A DNA stretch of 64,000 nt from Gonatopus flavifemur (Eukaryota; Arthropoda; Insecta; Hymenoptera; Dryinidae): assembly GCA_018340375.1 (NCBI GenBank), contig JAFFJZ010000001.1:46244001-46308000 (forward strand), in the 5' to 3' direction. This document shows, one piece after another, positions 1-11,798 of the stretch. The notes under the pieces are model-generated. The model saw only the letters and a list, made by a program, of their open reading frames with translations. It made no database searches and was not told the DNA's origin. A program made the position numbers and the translations under genes. Numbering within the stretch: position 1 is the stretch's first letter; each line of letters opens with the position of its first letter.

Positions 1-31
1 TATATGCACTAATTCGTAGTGGTCGACTTTC

Positions 32-179
32 TACACTGGGAAAAATGATATGTTGAATCGACTTGCGCCTCGTTTCTGCATGTTTTACAAGTAGGAACAA
101 CATGAGACGCCTATATATGTTGTACCTGTGACTTGAACTTGTTTCAAAGTCGATTCAACGTGGTCTTTTTCCCAGTGTA
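32..179. mobile_element. Foldback MITE, CACTGGGAAAAA ends
   Basis: The arms 32-64 and 147-179 are imperfect inverted repeats starting TACACTGGGAAAAA and including TTGAATCGACTT. The element is 148 bp with no coding content. Confidence 0.8.
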
Positions 180-1477
180 CCCTTACAAATTATCCTAAAA
201 ACTCCCTAATAATACTAGTTCGCTATTAAAAATGATAATTTCGTCTACAAAATTTTCCTCCGTGGATGAAGTTTTATATCGTACAGTTTTTATCAACACA
301 GATGTTAATTAATATTAAAGAAACAGAATAATAAAAGCGAATCTTCAGAATTTCATTTGGACAGGAATAAGAACAGCTGTTCTTTCTTTCTCATGAAGAT
401 TAACGCGGCTAAATGAACTTGATGATTTCTCGATGTATTTCAGACTAATGAACTTTTATTATCCTTTTACATCGAGTTAGTCAAGTTTCCTCGCACTTCT
501 GAAGAGTCTTTTGGATATGCGGAGAAGGAGGTTCTAACTTTTGCTAAATCTCTCTGCTAAAAAGTGAAGATTCCTTCACGAAAGCAGAATTTTTCAAGTC
601 TTGAAAAGTGGTTCGTGCATAAAGCTGATTTAATGACACGTTTTGTTTCATGTTTCTCTGTAATTAAAAACTACGTCATCACTCTATACATATTGAAAAT
701 GAATAACACTACAATGTTCCTGCAAACAAGTCCTATAGTCTTCGAACGAATTCTCCGATCAGTGCTTCCTATGAAACTTTGAAAATGCAGATTTTGAAAA
801 CTATACAAACTTCAAATCTGACAATCATCGTGACATTTAAAATGACGAATCGAGATGTACATAAATCTTTTCATAGCGTTTAAGCTTTTAACTTACAACA
901 CATATTACAGAATTCCGCATGAATGTTTTCAACAGAGAACGTTGTGAATTTGACGTGGGTTACTGTTGAATTTACTAAAGCTCTCCAGTAAATAGAACTC
1001 GAGAAGAGTTGACGTGAGTAGACCCATGTTATTTTTACATGAGTAAAGCCGTGACGCATCCTTGTGAAACCCTGCCATCGATGTAAATGTAAAATAAATG
1101 TAAAGGAATCCACGGTATTTGGAGGAAAGCACCCTTATGAAATTTTCCAAAATTCCAGTTGAGATTTTCCCTGCGATATAGTTCAACCAGAAAATGAACG
1201 TTTGTTTTTTGACAAAAGTTGTTGAATATCTTTGAAATTGGTCTAAGGAAATAAACCGGTTTCGAGTATTTTTCTTCTACTTAGAGAAATTTGCGATTTC
1301 ATTCAAATTTCACGTTTTCTCCTTTTCCAGAAGTTATTTTTTATATTTTTATTATGTTGCAGGTACGTAAGAGTTGGAAAATAATTTAGATGAGAGAGAG
1401 AGACTTTGTGGATTCAAATCTTTTTCCGTAACGTGAGTGCATCGTCTACTTTGATTAGCTTATTCAGTATCTGAACA
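180..1477. other. AT-rich non-coding stretch
   Basis: No supported gene, RNA or repeat was recognised here. The short frames at 564 (+) and 880-1186 (-) have no recognisable protein content. Confidence 0.5.
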
Positions 1478-1585
1478 CACGGAAAAAAATGTTCGGCCGT
1501 ACCAGTTAAATTTTAGCTGCTGCAGCGAAATATCTAGCTATGATAGCTAGAATCTAGCTGACACAGCTAAACATTTTTTTCCGTG
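1478..1585. mobile_element. Small foldback MITE with AGCT-type word
   Basis: Ends CACGGAAAAAAATGT and its reverse complement bound 108 bp. The interior repeats TAGCT and AGCTG in both orientations, like the larger copies at 7762 and 24604. Confidence 0.8.
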
Positions 1586-2222
1586 CACGATCATTTTGTA
1601 CAACGTAATTCTCATAGACCCGAGGTCACCGGTGACCCACATGGCATTCAACATGAATAATGTTAAATCCTTTCCGAATTCGCATGTACCCAAACTAAAT
1701 TTGTAATGCTTTCAAAGGAATTAAAAGGAATATTTGTCCGAGGGAAAGACATTCGCCTCTCAGCGCTAATGAGAGTGCATTTCTTCGAATCAGTATCTCA
1801 TCGATTCTATCAAACTTTGTAATGAGAACGGTAAAATAATTAATTGAATTGAATTGTATTGAATGAACATGTTTTCGCTCGAGAGAAATTTCTTTCTCGA
1901 TAGAAGAAGAGTCATTTCAAGATGGAAAATACTGAAATTGCGAATGTTTCTCATCGCTGTAGCTTTGGAACTAAAGAAGATAGGATAGAACGTAAGACGT
2001 GGAATCAATACTGACTCTTTTTATTCATCGAACCACGCACTAAATTTATCGAAAATTTGAAGAGTGGTTCGATTTTCAGATGTTCAAATTCGTAGGCAAA
2101 TTCTGACGTATTCTCCCTTCGAAAAGCAATTTGTTATCAAATATATGGTGGTTTATATCAGAAATATCGACGTCACGAATCGATAGCAATTTTTCAAACT
2201 GAATTCGAATGAGAAAACTGTA

Positions 2223-2453
2223 TACACTGAGAGAACAAAAATCTTAAACCAAGAAAATATGTATTGAATTGACCGAGTCCAATCCGATAATTTCTTGAAT
2301 CAAGAAAACTTTCTTCCAACGAAGAAAACATTCACCCAATTTGGAGCTATACAACGTGGTATGGAGCAAATTTTCTTTCCCCAAGTACGTATCTTTTTTA
2401 GATGAGAAAAAAATTTATATTCCTGGGATTAAGCTAATTTTTCTCTCAGTGTA
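2223..2453. mobile_element. Foldback MITE, CACTGAGAGA ends
   Basis: TACACTGAGAGA at 2223 pairs with its reverse complement ending 2453. The 231-bp interior repeats AAGAAAA words in both orientations. It may be related to the elements at 8082 and 8990. Confidence 0.72.
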
Positions 2454-3243
2454 GCTATAGCCAGATATATCTTTTCATTCATTCAGAATATTTCCATACT
2501 ATCATGAGATATCCACAGACGACAAAAAACAAATATTGACATTGTACTTCAAAGAGAAATCAAGTATTTTTGCCCTGTAATCATTGAAGTGATGAATGAT
2601 TTTCATTATTCTGACAGTGTTTCAGAAATCTCCTTGATTAAACCTTCAAATAAATTTTTGAAAGGATTCTGAAAGTCTTGTAATTTCTTTTCCAATTTCT
2701 AACCGTGAAGTAGGTCAAAGTAGGTAGCTTTGTTGACCTTCAAACCAAATTTGCAGTTGAACTTTGACTCATGTAACTTTTGCAATACTTTTGGTAAATT
2801 CGAAGAAATCGAACCATTCAATCTCAATCTAGGGTTCTGTACTTTGAATGATTCGAGGAGATCTTGCTCTTATCAAACTTTGGCGGTCCTTATGTTTCAG
2901 TACTGACAAGAATTCAAATAAGAATCATTCCTCACTGATGAATTTCACCGCGAGATGATCAATGATCAGCTTAAAAATGTATACTCAATGATTCATGAAT
3001 TCTTCCTAGGAGTCTCAATACTCCTCCAATACTGAACAATACGTCTTCATAATCATGGTTTTTACCTCACTGGAGTATCGATTTCTTAGTCAGGAGAATA
3101 AGTTGAATCCTCCCCAATAGAAATTATCCTAGTCATTTTCTAGGCTATTATAACAGTTTTCGAGGCTTTGGAAGTCTCTCACAAGGGCCTGATGAGGCCT
3201 TGTGAGACCTATAAGACTTTACCGATTTTCACATAAAATCTTA
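2454..3243. other. AT-rich non-coding stretch
   Basis: Nothing beyond simple AT-rich sequence was recognised. It ends at the mariner insertion. Confidence 0.45.
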
Positions 3244-4480
3244 TTAGGTGTACAACTTTGCTTCCGCCGTTTTTTTTTCCAAAATTTGAGGCTTTATTCT
3301 CAAAAAGTGAATACATGCTTATGATTCAAAGTACTGGCCGTCGCTAGCCACTACTTTTTCCCATCTTTTTGGCAATTGTCGGATCCATTTTTTACCTTCA
3401 TCATAAGAATGAAAATGCTGATCACTTAGGCCGTGTACCATCGATCGAAATAAATGGTAGTCGGAAGGAGCAATGTCTGGAGAGTACGGCGAATGAGGTA
3501 AGACTTCCCATTTTAGTGTTTCCAAATATTTCTTCACCGGTTTTGGGACATGTGCCTGATCATTATCATATTGGTGGATCACTTTGTCGTGTCTTTCTTG
3601 GTACCGTGGCCGTTTCTCTTTCAATGCTCGGCTCAAACGCATCAACTGCGTTCAATATCGATCCCCTGTAATGATTGCACTCGGTTTCAATAGCTCATAA
3701 TACACGACACCAAGCTGATCCCACCAAATGCAGAGCATAACCTTTGCACCATGAATATTTGGTTTAGCCGTCACCGTGGGGACATGTCAGGCATTTCCCA
3801 AGATTTTCTGCGCTTGGGGTTATCGTAGTAGACTCATTTTTTGTCACCGGTCACAATGCGGTGTGAAAAACCCCTCTCGATGCAGTCTTTGAAGCAGTTG
3901 TTCGCAAGTAAAGAAACATCGTTCAACATCTCTTGGCTTCAATTCGTACGGAATTCCCCTGTTTCTGAATCATTCCCATGGCTCTGAGGCGTTTCGAAAT
4001 GGTTTGCTGAGTTACTCCCAATGTTTCTGCCAATTCTTCTTGCGTTTGGCACGAGTCTTTATCAAGTAATCCCTCCAATTCGAAATCTTAAAAAATTGTC
4101 TCTCTCCCACCGCCATGTCGGTCCTCGACATAAAAATCACCCTTCTTCAAATGTTGAAACCATTCACGACACGTTCTTTCACTCAAAGCAGCTTCACCGT
4201 AAGTACTTGAGAGTATTCGATGAGCCTCAGCCGCAGTTTTCTTCAAATGAAAGCAGAAAATCAGAACTTCCCGCAAATGACGAGAATTCGGCTCAAAAAC
4301 TGACATCTTCGATCGAGTAAAAATTTATGATGTAATCAAAAATTTACTAATATGATGACTGTTGTTATGTTGACACATGTCCAACCTTACTGTGTGACAT
4401 TCATTATCTAACCTATTTCGACCGCCAACTACCGGAGAAACCATGTATTATAAACAGCGGAAGCAAAGTTGTACACTCAA
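3244..4480 (-). mobile_element. Decayed mariner transposon of mauritiana-like type
   Basis: Ends TTAGGTGTACAACTTTGC (3244) and its partner ending at 4480 form inverted repeats of about 28 bp. TA lies at 3242-3243 and 4481-4482. The length is about 1.24 kb. Both the terminal sequence and the encoded N-terminus resemble the mauritiana (Mos1) subfamily rather than the other mariner in the window. Confidence 0.9.
3319..4306 (-). pseudogene. Mariner transposase relic, frameshifted
   Basis: The N-terminal DNA-binding part is open from 4306 to 4088 (LIFCFHLKKTAAEAHR), then the frame is lost. The middle needs several frame changes, and the first catalytic region reads GDKK followed by a stop. The C-terminal part is open at 3645-3319, with YDNDQAH and YSPDIAPSD 34 residues apart and WEKVVASDGQYFE at the end. 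It is clearly inactive and older than the 5.2 kb copy. Confidence 0.9.
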
Positions 4481-4575
4481 TATGAATATTGATCAAAAAT
4501 TTCCGCAGAATAAGCTATAGACAATTTCTTACTCGGACGAATATATTTTTCATGAATTTCAAGAAGGATTATACG

Positions 4576-4833
4576 TGCACTATAAAAAATTTTTATGGGA
4601 AACTTCACATAAATGTTCGGAAGTAATGAACCTATACATGCGCGTTAGGAATTTTCCGTATTTTATCGGAAATTTACTGCAAAATTATAGTGAAAATCCC
4701 ATAAAGTTTGGAATTTTCAGTTAAATTTATGGGAAATTTTATATACATGTATCGCAAATTGATTTTCCATCCCATGACCGGAATTTTCCGAATGCTGCGT
4801 ATAGGAAAATTCCGATTATTTTTTACAGCGTGA
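4576..4833. repeat. Probable foldback MITE with GGAAATT-type word
   Basis: An imperfect terminal match (GCACTATAAAAAAT and the reverse complement of ATTTTTTACAGCGTG) bounds about 258 bp. GGAAATTT, AAAATTCC and similar words recur in both orientations. The ends are less well matched than in other elements here. Confidence 0.5.
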
Positions 4834-5169
4834 CTAATAAATTTATGCTGTCATTATTTCGCATATTCGAAGATCCATATTAACCTTATAGAGGCTTCAT
4901 TTTAATCGTACTCACACGTTTCAATAAATATTTTCTTTCACCAAACAAACGCTCATCTATACTTGCCATATTCATAAAAATTTGAAGGAACGGAAATTGT
5001 AAGAAATTACCACACGGAAAAGAGAGAATGGAGAAATTTACCGTGTAGGATGACGGCGTGTCACTTCGAGTTTTTAAATGGAAATCTTTACAAAATATAT
5101 TGTGAAATAATTTACATCATGAGAGAAAAATCCATTTTCGTCCCACAGTATGAATTATGATACAATATA

Positions 5170-6491
5170 CGAGGTGTGTTCAAAAAGTAAGGTGACTTTG
5201 TATTTTTAAGAAAAAATATTTATTCATTTATCAATATTTATGTTGTCCCCTTCAAAGTAATCCCCCTCAGATACAATACACTTATGCCAACGGTTTTTCC
5301 AATCCTCAAAGCACTTCTCATAAGCACTTTTCGGTATAGCCTTGAGCTCTTCCAGCGATGCAGTCTTTATCTCTTCAATCGTTGCAAATCTCCGTCCTTT
5401 CATAGGTCTCTTTAGTTTTGGGAACAAGAAAAAGTCACATGGGGCCAAATCCGGTGAATATGGTGGCTGAGGCATGATTGTGGTGTTGTTTTTGGCCAAA
5501 AAATCTCTCACAAGCAAAGATGAGTGAGCAGGGGCATTATCGTGATGCAAAAGCCATGAATTATTTTTCCACAATTCTGGACGTTTTCTTCGTATTGCTT
5601 CTCGCAAACGGCGCATAACTTCAAGATAATACTGTTTATTGACCGTACGACCATATGGTAAGAACTCCTGATGCACCACGCCATGGTAATCGAAGAAAAC
5701 AGTGAGCAAAACTTTGACATTTCATCGAACTTGGCGTGCTTTTTTCGGTCTTGGCTCATCTGGGGTCTTCCATTGGGACGATTGGACTTTGGTTTCGACA
5801 TCATAACCATATACCCATGATTCGTCACCAGTTATGACCCTTTTGAGTAAATCTGGGTCGTCGTTGACGTCATTCAACAGTTCTTGAGCGATGCTCATGC
5901 GACGGTTCTTTTGGTCAAAATTTAGCAATTTCGGAACAAACTTCGCTGACACACGTCTCATGCCCAAAACGTTAGAAAAAATTTCATGGCACGAGCCAAG
6001 CGATAAGCCAACATCTTCAGCAACTTCTCTGATAGTGATTCGACGATTTTCCAAAACAATTTTCTTCACTGCTTGAACGTTTTCATCAGTTGTTGACGTG
6101 CTTGGGCGTCCAGAGCGAGGCTCGTCATTGGCATCTTCCCGGCCATCTTGGAAGAGTTTGTACCACTTGTAAACATTTTTTTTACTCAGAACAGTTTCAC
6201 CGTATGCTACTGTCAACATTTTAAGTGTTTCGGAGCACTTTATTTCATTTTTTACACAAAATTTGATGCAAATCCTTTGATCCATATTTTTTGATAGCAA
6301 GAAATCGCCGAGCACGCAAAACACTTATAACCTTTACGCCTCTCACAACCAAACAAAAAATGCTATACACTTGAAACTTGGTACAGATGTTCGGGAAGAG
6401 TGTGCCAACATAACAAAACAAAAAAATCGATAATCGAAAGTACGTTGCCCGCGAAATTTGAAAAGTCACCTTACTTTTTGAACACACCTCG
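5170..6491 (-). mobile_element. Nearly intact Tc1/mariner transposon with perfect TA duplication
   Basis: The 1322-bp element has inverted terminal repeats of about 30 bp beginning CGAGGTGTGTTCAAAAAG, nearly identical at both ends. It is flanked by TA at 5168-5169 and 6492-6493, the expected mariner target duplication. It contains one long transposase frame on the minus strand. It was inserted into the middle of an older foldback element (5013-6576) whose two arms lie on either side. Confidence 0.95.
5224..6285 (-). pseudogene. Mariner transposase, D,D34D type, one premature stop
   Basis: From ATG at 6285 to TGA at 5224 the frame spans 353 codons, the usual mariner length. The only defect seen is a TGA at 5722-5724 (codon 188); the frame is unchanged across it. 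An N-terminal helix-turn-helix region (SETLKMLTVAYGE) comes first, then GDESW (first Asp), HDNAPAH (second Asp) and YSPDLAPCD (third Asp), with 34 residues between the last two. The protein would cut and rejoin DNA at the terminal repeats. With one substitution as the only lesion, the copy is probably young, although its own product would be truncated. Confidence 0.93.
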
Positions 6492-6645
6492 TATTTTGTA
6501 AAAATTTCCATTTAAAGGCTTGAAGCGACGCGTTGTCATCCCACATGGTAAATTTCTCCATTTTCTCTTTCCCGTGCATAATTGCAATTTGAACTGAATA
6601 TACTTGTCTCTTCTGGAAATTTTCCAATCAACAAATTTAAACTGG

Positions 6646-6936
6646 AAGACCGGGCCCATCAATATTTAGAAAGAATTTATCAACGTTTAGAAAAATGACT
6701 GTCAAGTCAGGGAAAAAGAGGATCGCTGTAAAATATTCGTAGTGAGTCTAGCAAAAATTCGTAGCCAAAATTAATATTAACAGTTGATAGTTTCATTGGT
6801 ATTTTTCACAGTGAAACTATCAATTGTTGATACATCGACTACGAATTTTTAGTAGACTCACTACGAAAATTTTTCAGCGATCCTCGTTTTCCCTAAATTG
6901 ACAGTCATTTTCCTAAATATTAATAGACCCGGTCTT
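6646..6936. mobile_element. Foldback MITE with arms over 120 bp, AAGACCGGG ends
   Basis: AAGACCGGG at 6646 pairs with CCCGGTCTT ending 6936. The arms match along most of the 291 bp (words ATGACTGTCAA, GAGGATCGCTG and CGTAGTGAGTCTA on both sides). The left arm carries a short insertion. Unlike most elements here it lacks the CACGG end. Confidence 0.88.
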
Positions 6937-7761
6937 TTCGTGAAGAAGATAATTGAACTATATGATACTGTATCCACCATATCCACGAACTCGTTCTTTT
7001 TCTTTTTTCTCTACGAAACGTAACGTAATGTGTCATTCATCTGTGCATGAAAAAACTTCTGGCGTAAAGGGATTAAAATTATTCAAAGTCTACTCGAGAT
7101 TCTTGACATTTCTCGTTTCTTTCTCTACTTTTCTGTTCTATCTTGTTACTTGGTCTTGAGTTGATATGCTTGTTACATGATATGTGTATAACACACATTA
7201 TTACATTTCTTTTCAAGTCTCCTTCTTCGTCATGTTAACAGTATTAACAATGCTTCAACGTCATTATTCAATACCTGACTCATTTTCAGTGATATTCTCC
7301 TCACGACATATGTACTAGTAAAAACATTGTTTCCAGACAAGCAAGTAGACCCTTGAATGGATAACATAATTAAAATTTTCCAAAGAAAAACTACCAATAT
7401 ATGATTTTGAATTCGATCGGAGTTATTGGATAGGATAAACTTTTCACACTTCCAACAATTTAACGGAAATATCCAGGGCATATTGTAGCCCTGCCTTACA
7501 TCTCTATTGAAACCCTGTTTGGAAACCCGAGTGAGGTGATTGTAGGGACTTGATAAGGTTTCCGTATTTACGGTTCCTAACCTGATCAGAGGCACGGGGT
7601 CGAGGAGTGTCCTGTAAATGATTAAACATGGATTAATTCAACTGAAATAGAAATTGTGTGATATGCTCAGAGAGAAAGGCATTTAGCTTTGGCAACTGAA
7701 TTTTAGCTGGCATAATTGAAATCCTAATTCTCTGTAGAAAAAATATTAAATACCTTCATTC
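6937..7761. other. AT-rich non-coding stretch
   Basis: No gene or repeat could be supported. The open frames at 6953 (+) and 7230-7595 (-) show no recognisable domain. Confidence 0.45.
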
Positions 7762-7990
7762 TACACGGAAAAAATAATTTAGCTGCAGCAGCTAAGTAGC
7801 TAGCACGGACACGGACAGCCATTAAATTGGCTCCTGCAGCTAAATTTTACCTGTGACAGCAAAAAAATTTGCATTTGTAGTTAATTTATTTGCGGTAACA
7901 GCTAAAATTTAGCTGCAAGAGCTAATCTAATGGCTGTCCGTGTCCGTGCTAGCTATTCAGCTGCTGCAGCTAAATTATTCTTCCCGTGTA
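7762..7990. mobile_element. Foldback MITE with AGCTGCAGCT word
   Basis: TACACGGAAAAAATAATTT and its reverse complement bound 229 bp. The arms share TAGCACGGACACGGACAG and several AGCTGCAGC words. A second copy is at 24604-24826. Confidence 0.88.
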
Positions 7991-8081
7991 TTCAATCTTC
8001 AAGAACAGCATTTTCAGATGAATCCAAATCATTTTTATAGGAAATTCGATAGAAGTATTCTGTGAATTCAACAGGATCCAC

Positions 8082-8374
8082 ACACTGGAAATCTAATTTC
8101 TTAGATTAAAAGAAAATTTTCTTTGCCCTCATTCTAATAAATCTTTCTTTCAATGGACGAAAGTTCAGTTCAATGGAGAAAAGTTTCATCAAACTAAAAC
8201 CAAGAACTTTCAAACTGAAACAAAAATATATTCTTTTCTCAATTCGAAGAATATGATTTCAATTCAATGGAAAATTTTTCCATTTCAATGAATTTTTTTT
8301 TTCATTGAAAACAAGATTCATCAGAATGAGGGCGAAGAAATTTTCTCTGGATCTAAGAAAAAAGTCCTCAGTGT
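8082..8374. mobile_element. Foldback MITE, ACACTG ends, CTTAGAT family
   Basis: ACACTG ends bound 293 bp with arms sharing CTTAGAT, GAAAATTTTCT and GCCCTCATTCT. The same arms bound the composite element at 8990-9831. Confidence 0.85.
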
Positions 8375-8989
8375 ATAAGAAAAAAACGGCGTAGTACTAT
8401 ATTTCTCATTGCTTTGTCTTGTGCAACAATCGCAATGCTTTTTGAACTTAACTTGCGTTTCAGGGGTATACGCTTTGAGATTCAGACGTAATTATTATGC
8501 CTTGATGAAAACAAGTGAAGTTCTTTCCTTGGAATTTCTCATTAGTTTCCACTATTCAAGTTGATATACACATAGCAAAGCTTTATCTTCACAGAAAGTT
8601 GTTGAACTTATCTATGTAACATAATTATTACACTGTACGAATAGAAATTAATCAGACGTTCGCAGATTCACATAAACCTTTGTAATGGATGTATAAAAGC
8701 AGACAGCTGGGGTTAATTGAGTAAAACAATTCAAGTACAGTAGGATCGGCCTTCAAAAAGTCTGCAGCAACTCGTACGATGAACAACTCTCGCTTCACTC
8801 GCGATTGTATGATCTAAATGAAGCTTGCTTTGCTTGCGTCTTTGTAAATTCGCACTTTTCTCATTTGAATCGTTATCGCTTTGGTCGCATTTTGACAATC
8901 TTGATAGTTCATAGAATTTACTTTGCTTGTATGTCGTGACAGATCGCACTTTGATTGATAAAAAGGTATTGATAGCAAATAAATTGCTG

Positions 8990-9831
8990 CACTGAGAACC
9001 CAATTTCTTAGACTTGAAGAAAATTTCTTTGTCCTGATTCTGATAAATCTTGTTTCCGATAGAAGAAATAATTCATTTCAATGGAAAAATTTTTCATTGA
9101 ATTGAAGTCACATTCTTCACGGAGAAAAATGCAGCTCGAAAGTATAGTAATCTTTGATAAAAAATTCGAGAATATTTCTCAAAATCTGAGAATATTTATT
9201 AAAATCTAAGAATTTTTCTCAAGTTCATAATAAACATAAAACGGTTCAGATTTCTCTTGAATATTGCTCGAAAAACAATGAAAAATTATTAATACTTAAC
9301 AAATCATAAAAACAAATATGAAGTTTCCAACAGTCGCGAATGAAATTTTACAAAGTGAGTGACAAAATTTTGGAATCTTATTTTAAAATTACAGAATTTT
9401 GTTACTCACTTTGTAAAATTTCATTCGCGACTTTTGGAGACTTAATGTTTGTTTTTATGATATGTTATGTATTAATAATTTTTCATTGTTTTTCGAACAA
9501 TATTCAAGAGAAATCTGAACCGTTTTATGTTTATTACGAACTTGAGAAAAATTCTTAGATTTTAGGAAATATTCTCAGATTTTAAGAAATATTCTCAGAT
9601 TTTGAGAAATATTCTCCAATTTTTCATTGAAGATTACTATCCTTTCGAGCTGCATTTCTCTTCGTGTTCAAACTCAGAAGGATTATATTCCTGGTTCAAT
9701 TTGAGAATTTTTCGTTCCAATTTGATGAAAACTTTGTCCATTCAACTGAATTTGTTTCCATTGAGAAAAAGGTTTATTAGAACGAGGGCAAAGAAAAGTT
9801 TCTCCCAGTCCAAAAAATTTGGTTCTCAGTG
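8990..9831. mobile_element. Composite foldback element hosting a second palindrome
   Basis: Left part 8990-9117 and right part 9667-9831 are the two halves of a copy of the 8082 family (CACTGAGAACC ends). A separate 549-bp palindrome is inserted between them. Confidence 0.83.
9118..9666. mobile_element. 549-bp near-perfect palindrome inserted in the 8990 element
   Basis: CACGGAGAAAAATGCAGC at 9118 pairs with its reverse complement ending 9666. The arms run almost to the centre near 9390, about 250 bp each. The arms contain a unit of about 20 bp (GAGAATATTTCTCAAAATCT) present about three times on the left and four on the right. Confidence 0.9.
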
Positions 9832-10876
9832 TGTCACAGCAGGAAGTTTGCTGCCCCAGCAAAAGATATCCAGCAAAAACAGGTTTCGTTGTCATAGCGA
9901 ATTCTTTTTCTCTCCGGGTAATTTTTTGTTCCTTGTGTAAAAGATAGTATTGGAGATTGAAATAAACTTTCAATCGAGCATAAACCAGGTATTCATAAAC
10001 GCTTACGAATTTAAATATGCGCTAGTTGGCTTTACTTCCCTCATATACCACGGAATGTTGAATTGTTTCAACAAATCTTATAAATTAACGAGCGATTTAT
10101 CACTATACATGCATAAAAATGCAAACAAAACGCATGCTGTGCAAATTACAAGAACGCTCAGACTGTCAATACGATTGAACATCTTCAATCGGAAAATAAC
10201 CAGAAGTCAGTGTGTATAATTTCGTTTGAATTATCACTCCTTTCTCTGCAAAATTCGCTGATGTATTTGGATCAGTAGGTGGACCAAATAAGTCGTAAGA
10301 GAAGTAGAATTTCCTTTTGAACTAAAGAGTGACTAGTTGAGTGATTTACGCACATTTGGAGATTGTCTTTCATATTACATCGTTGATCAATTACTGCCCG
10401 TACCATATGTGAAGGTCTATGTATTTGGCCTCAAATGTGGGTTTAACAACCTCTACCATCTTATCGGTCTATCGTCGCGTTACACAGAAGTCTGTATTTC
10501 ACACAGGTTTATCGCTTTTGTATTGTGAATGGAAAGTATATACTATGGGAGACGTACAAATGATGTACTTATAGTTGTTATTCGTGAAGCCAACTTGACA
10601 AGTTCTCTACAGTATATCAAGTTCCAAAACCGATAAGTTTATATGTGTTCCTTCCAGTTCAAAATGATTGCAACCTCATAGTTTTATTCGAAACTAAGTT
10701 TCGGTTTACACTGTAACAAAATTACAGCTATTCTCTGAAACGTGGTTTATAGGACTTATGATTTCTATTGTTAACGTTTTGCTTCTTTTAACTGATAAAA
10801 TCATCAATCCGGTAGAACTCTGAAGTTCATACATACGTTAATTTCAATCGAATTCGTTATTTTTGTCAATAATATG
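9832..10876. other. AT-rich non-coding stretch
   Basis: Nothing supported was recognised. Short open frames at 9950 and 10337 (+) carry no known motif. Confidence 0.45.
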
Positions 10877-11009
10877 CCCAATGAGAACACAAACCTTCAG
10901 GAACGTTCATTGAATGTTCACGGAGAAAAGAAATCTTCGAAAAATAGTAAAATTCGCGGTCATACGCAGCGCAGCCGCCCCCGATATTTGAAATAGTGAA
11001 TTATATCAC

Positions 11010-11696
11010 CCCTAGTAGAAATTTGACAGGGAATTCCCTATTAGAAGCATGGCCCTTGTAAGGCTGCAATAGGGAACTCCTAATTAAGGAAAACTTTTAA
11101 TTAGCTCACCAGGTCCTGACATGGCATCCTGTTTAGGACCTTACAACAATGTAACGCAAGGTTGTTGTCAGGTCCCAGTCAGATTTTCCCTTTCAGTAAC
11201 TCAGACATGGTATTCCTATCAGGACCTGATCAAGATTGCTTTGGCTTATCCGTATTTCAATCATGTGATAACCGACAAGACAGCCGAATCAGGACCTGAT
11301 CAATTCAGAACGATGAATGTATCAAATTATTTAGAATTTTCACAGGACTCATTAGAAATTTACCTATCTTTTTTAAATGCTCAACTGAGGTCTGTGTGGA
11401 TCATCAGTAGAATTTCTTGTGTTGGGGGAGTTTCAAAAAGTTTTATAAAAGTGAATTCGATGAAAATTAAATTGAATGTTAGAATATAGCTTAGATGAAG
11501 TCGTGATTGGGAATTCCGCTACCACCCGGATCAGGTCCTGATTGGGAAACATTTGGTTTTCCTGATCAGTACCTTGTCTTTTCCCTGCGTTACATTTTTG
11601 TCAGGGCCTTATCAGATACTCAAGTCAGGCCCTGAACAGGAATCAGGCATGCCTGATCTGGACCTGATGTTTTCCATATCAAAATTTCTACTAGGG
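11010..11696. mobile_element. Foldback element with repeated TCAGGACCTGA palindrome
   Basis: CCCTAGTAGAAATTTGA at 11010 pairs with its reverse complement ending 11696. Inside, about ten intact or degraded copies of TCAGGACCTGATC occur in both orientations (for example near 11110, 11220, 11289, 11530, 11625 and 11655). Confidence 0.85.
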
Positions 11697-11798
11697 ACGT
11701 CACATTTTGATTTGTGGGCACATAAAATTCAAATTCAGTGATGGAAATTACAGAACTTGCTAATCCTCATGGTGATTCACAAAAGTACTACGTGGCAT

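Larger units (their letters stand above)
5013..6576. mobile_element. Foldback MITE split by the mariner at 5170
   Basis: The left arm (5013-5097, CACGGAAAAGAGAGAATGG) and right arm (6494-6576) are inverted repeats of about 85 bp. Removing the mariner leaves an element of about 240 bp. A related copy lies at 17851 onward. Confidence 0.85.

Noticed and set aside
8690..8700. TATAAAAG box-like sequence
   Set aside because: No supported gene downstream on that strand. TATAAAA is frequent by chance in AT-rich DNA.
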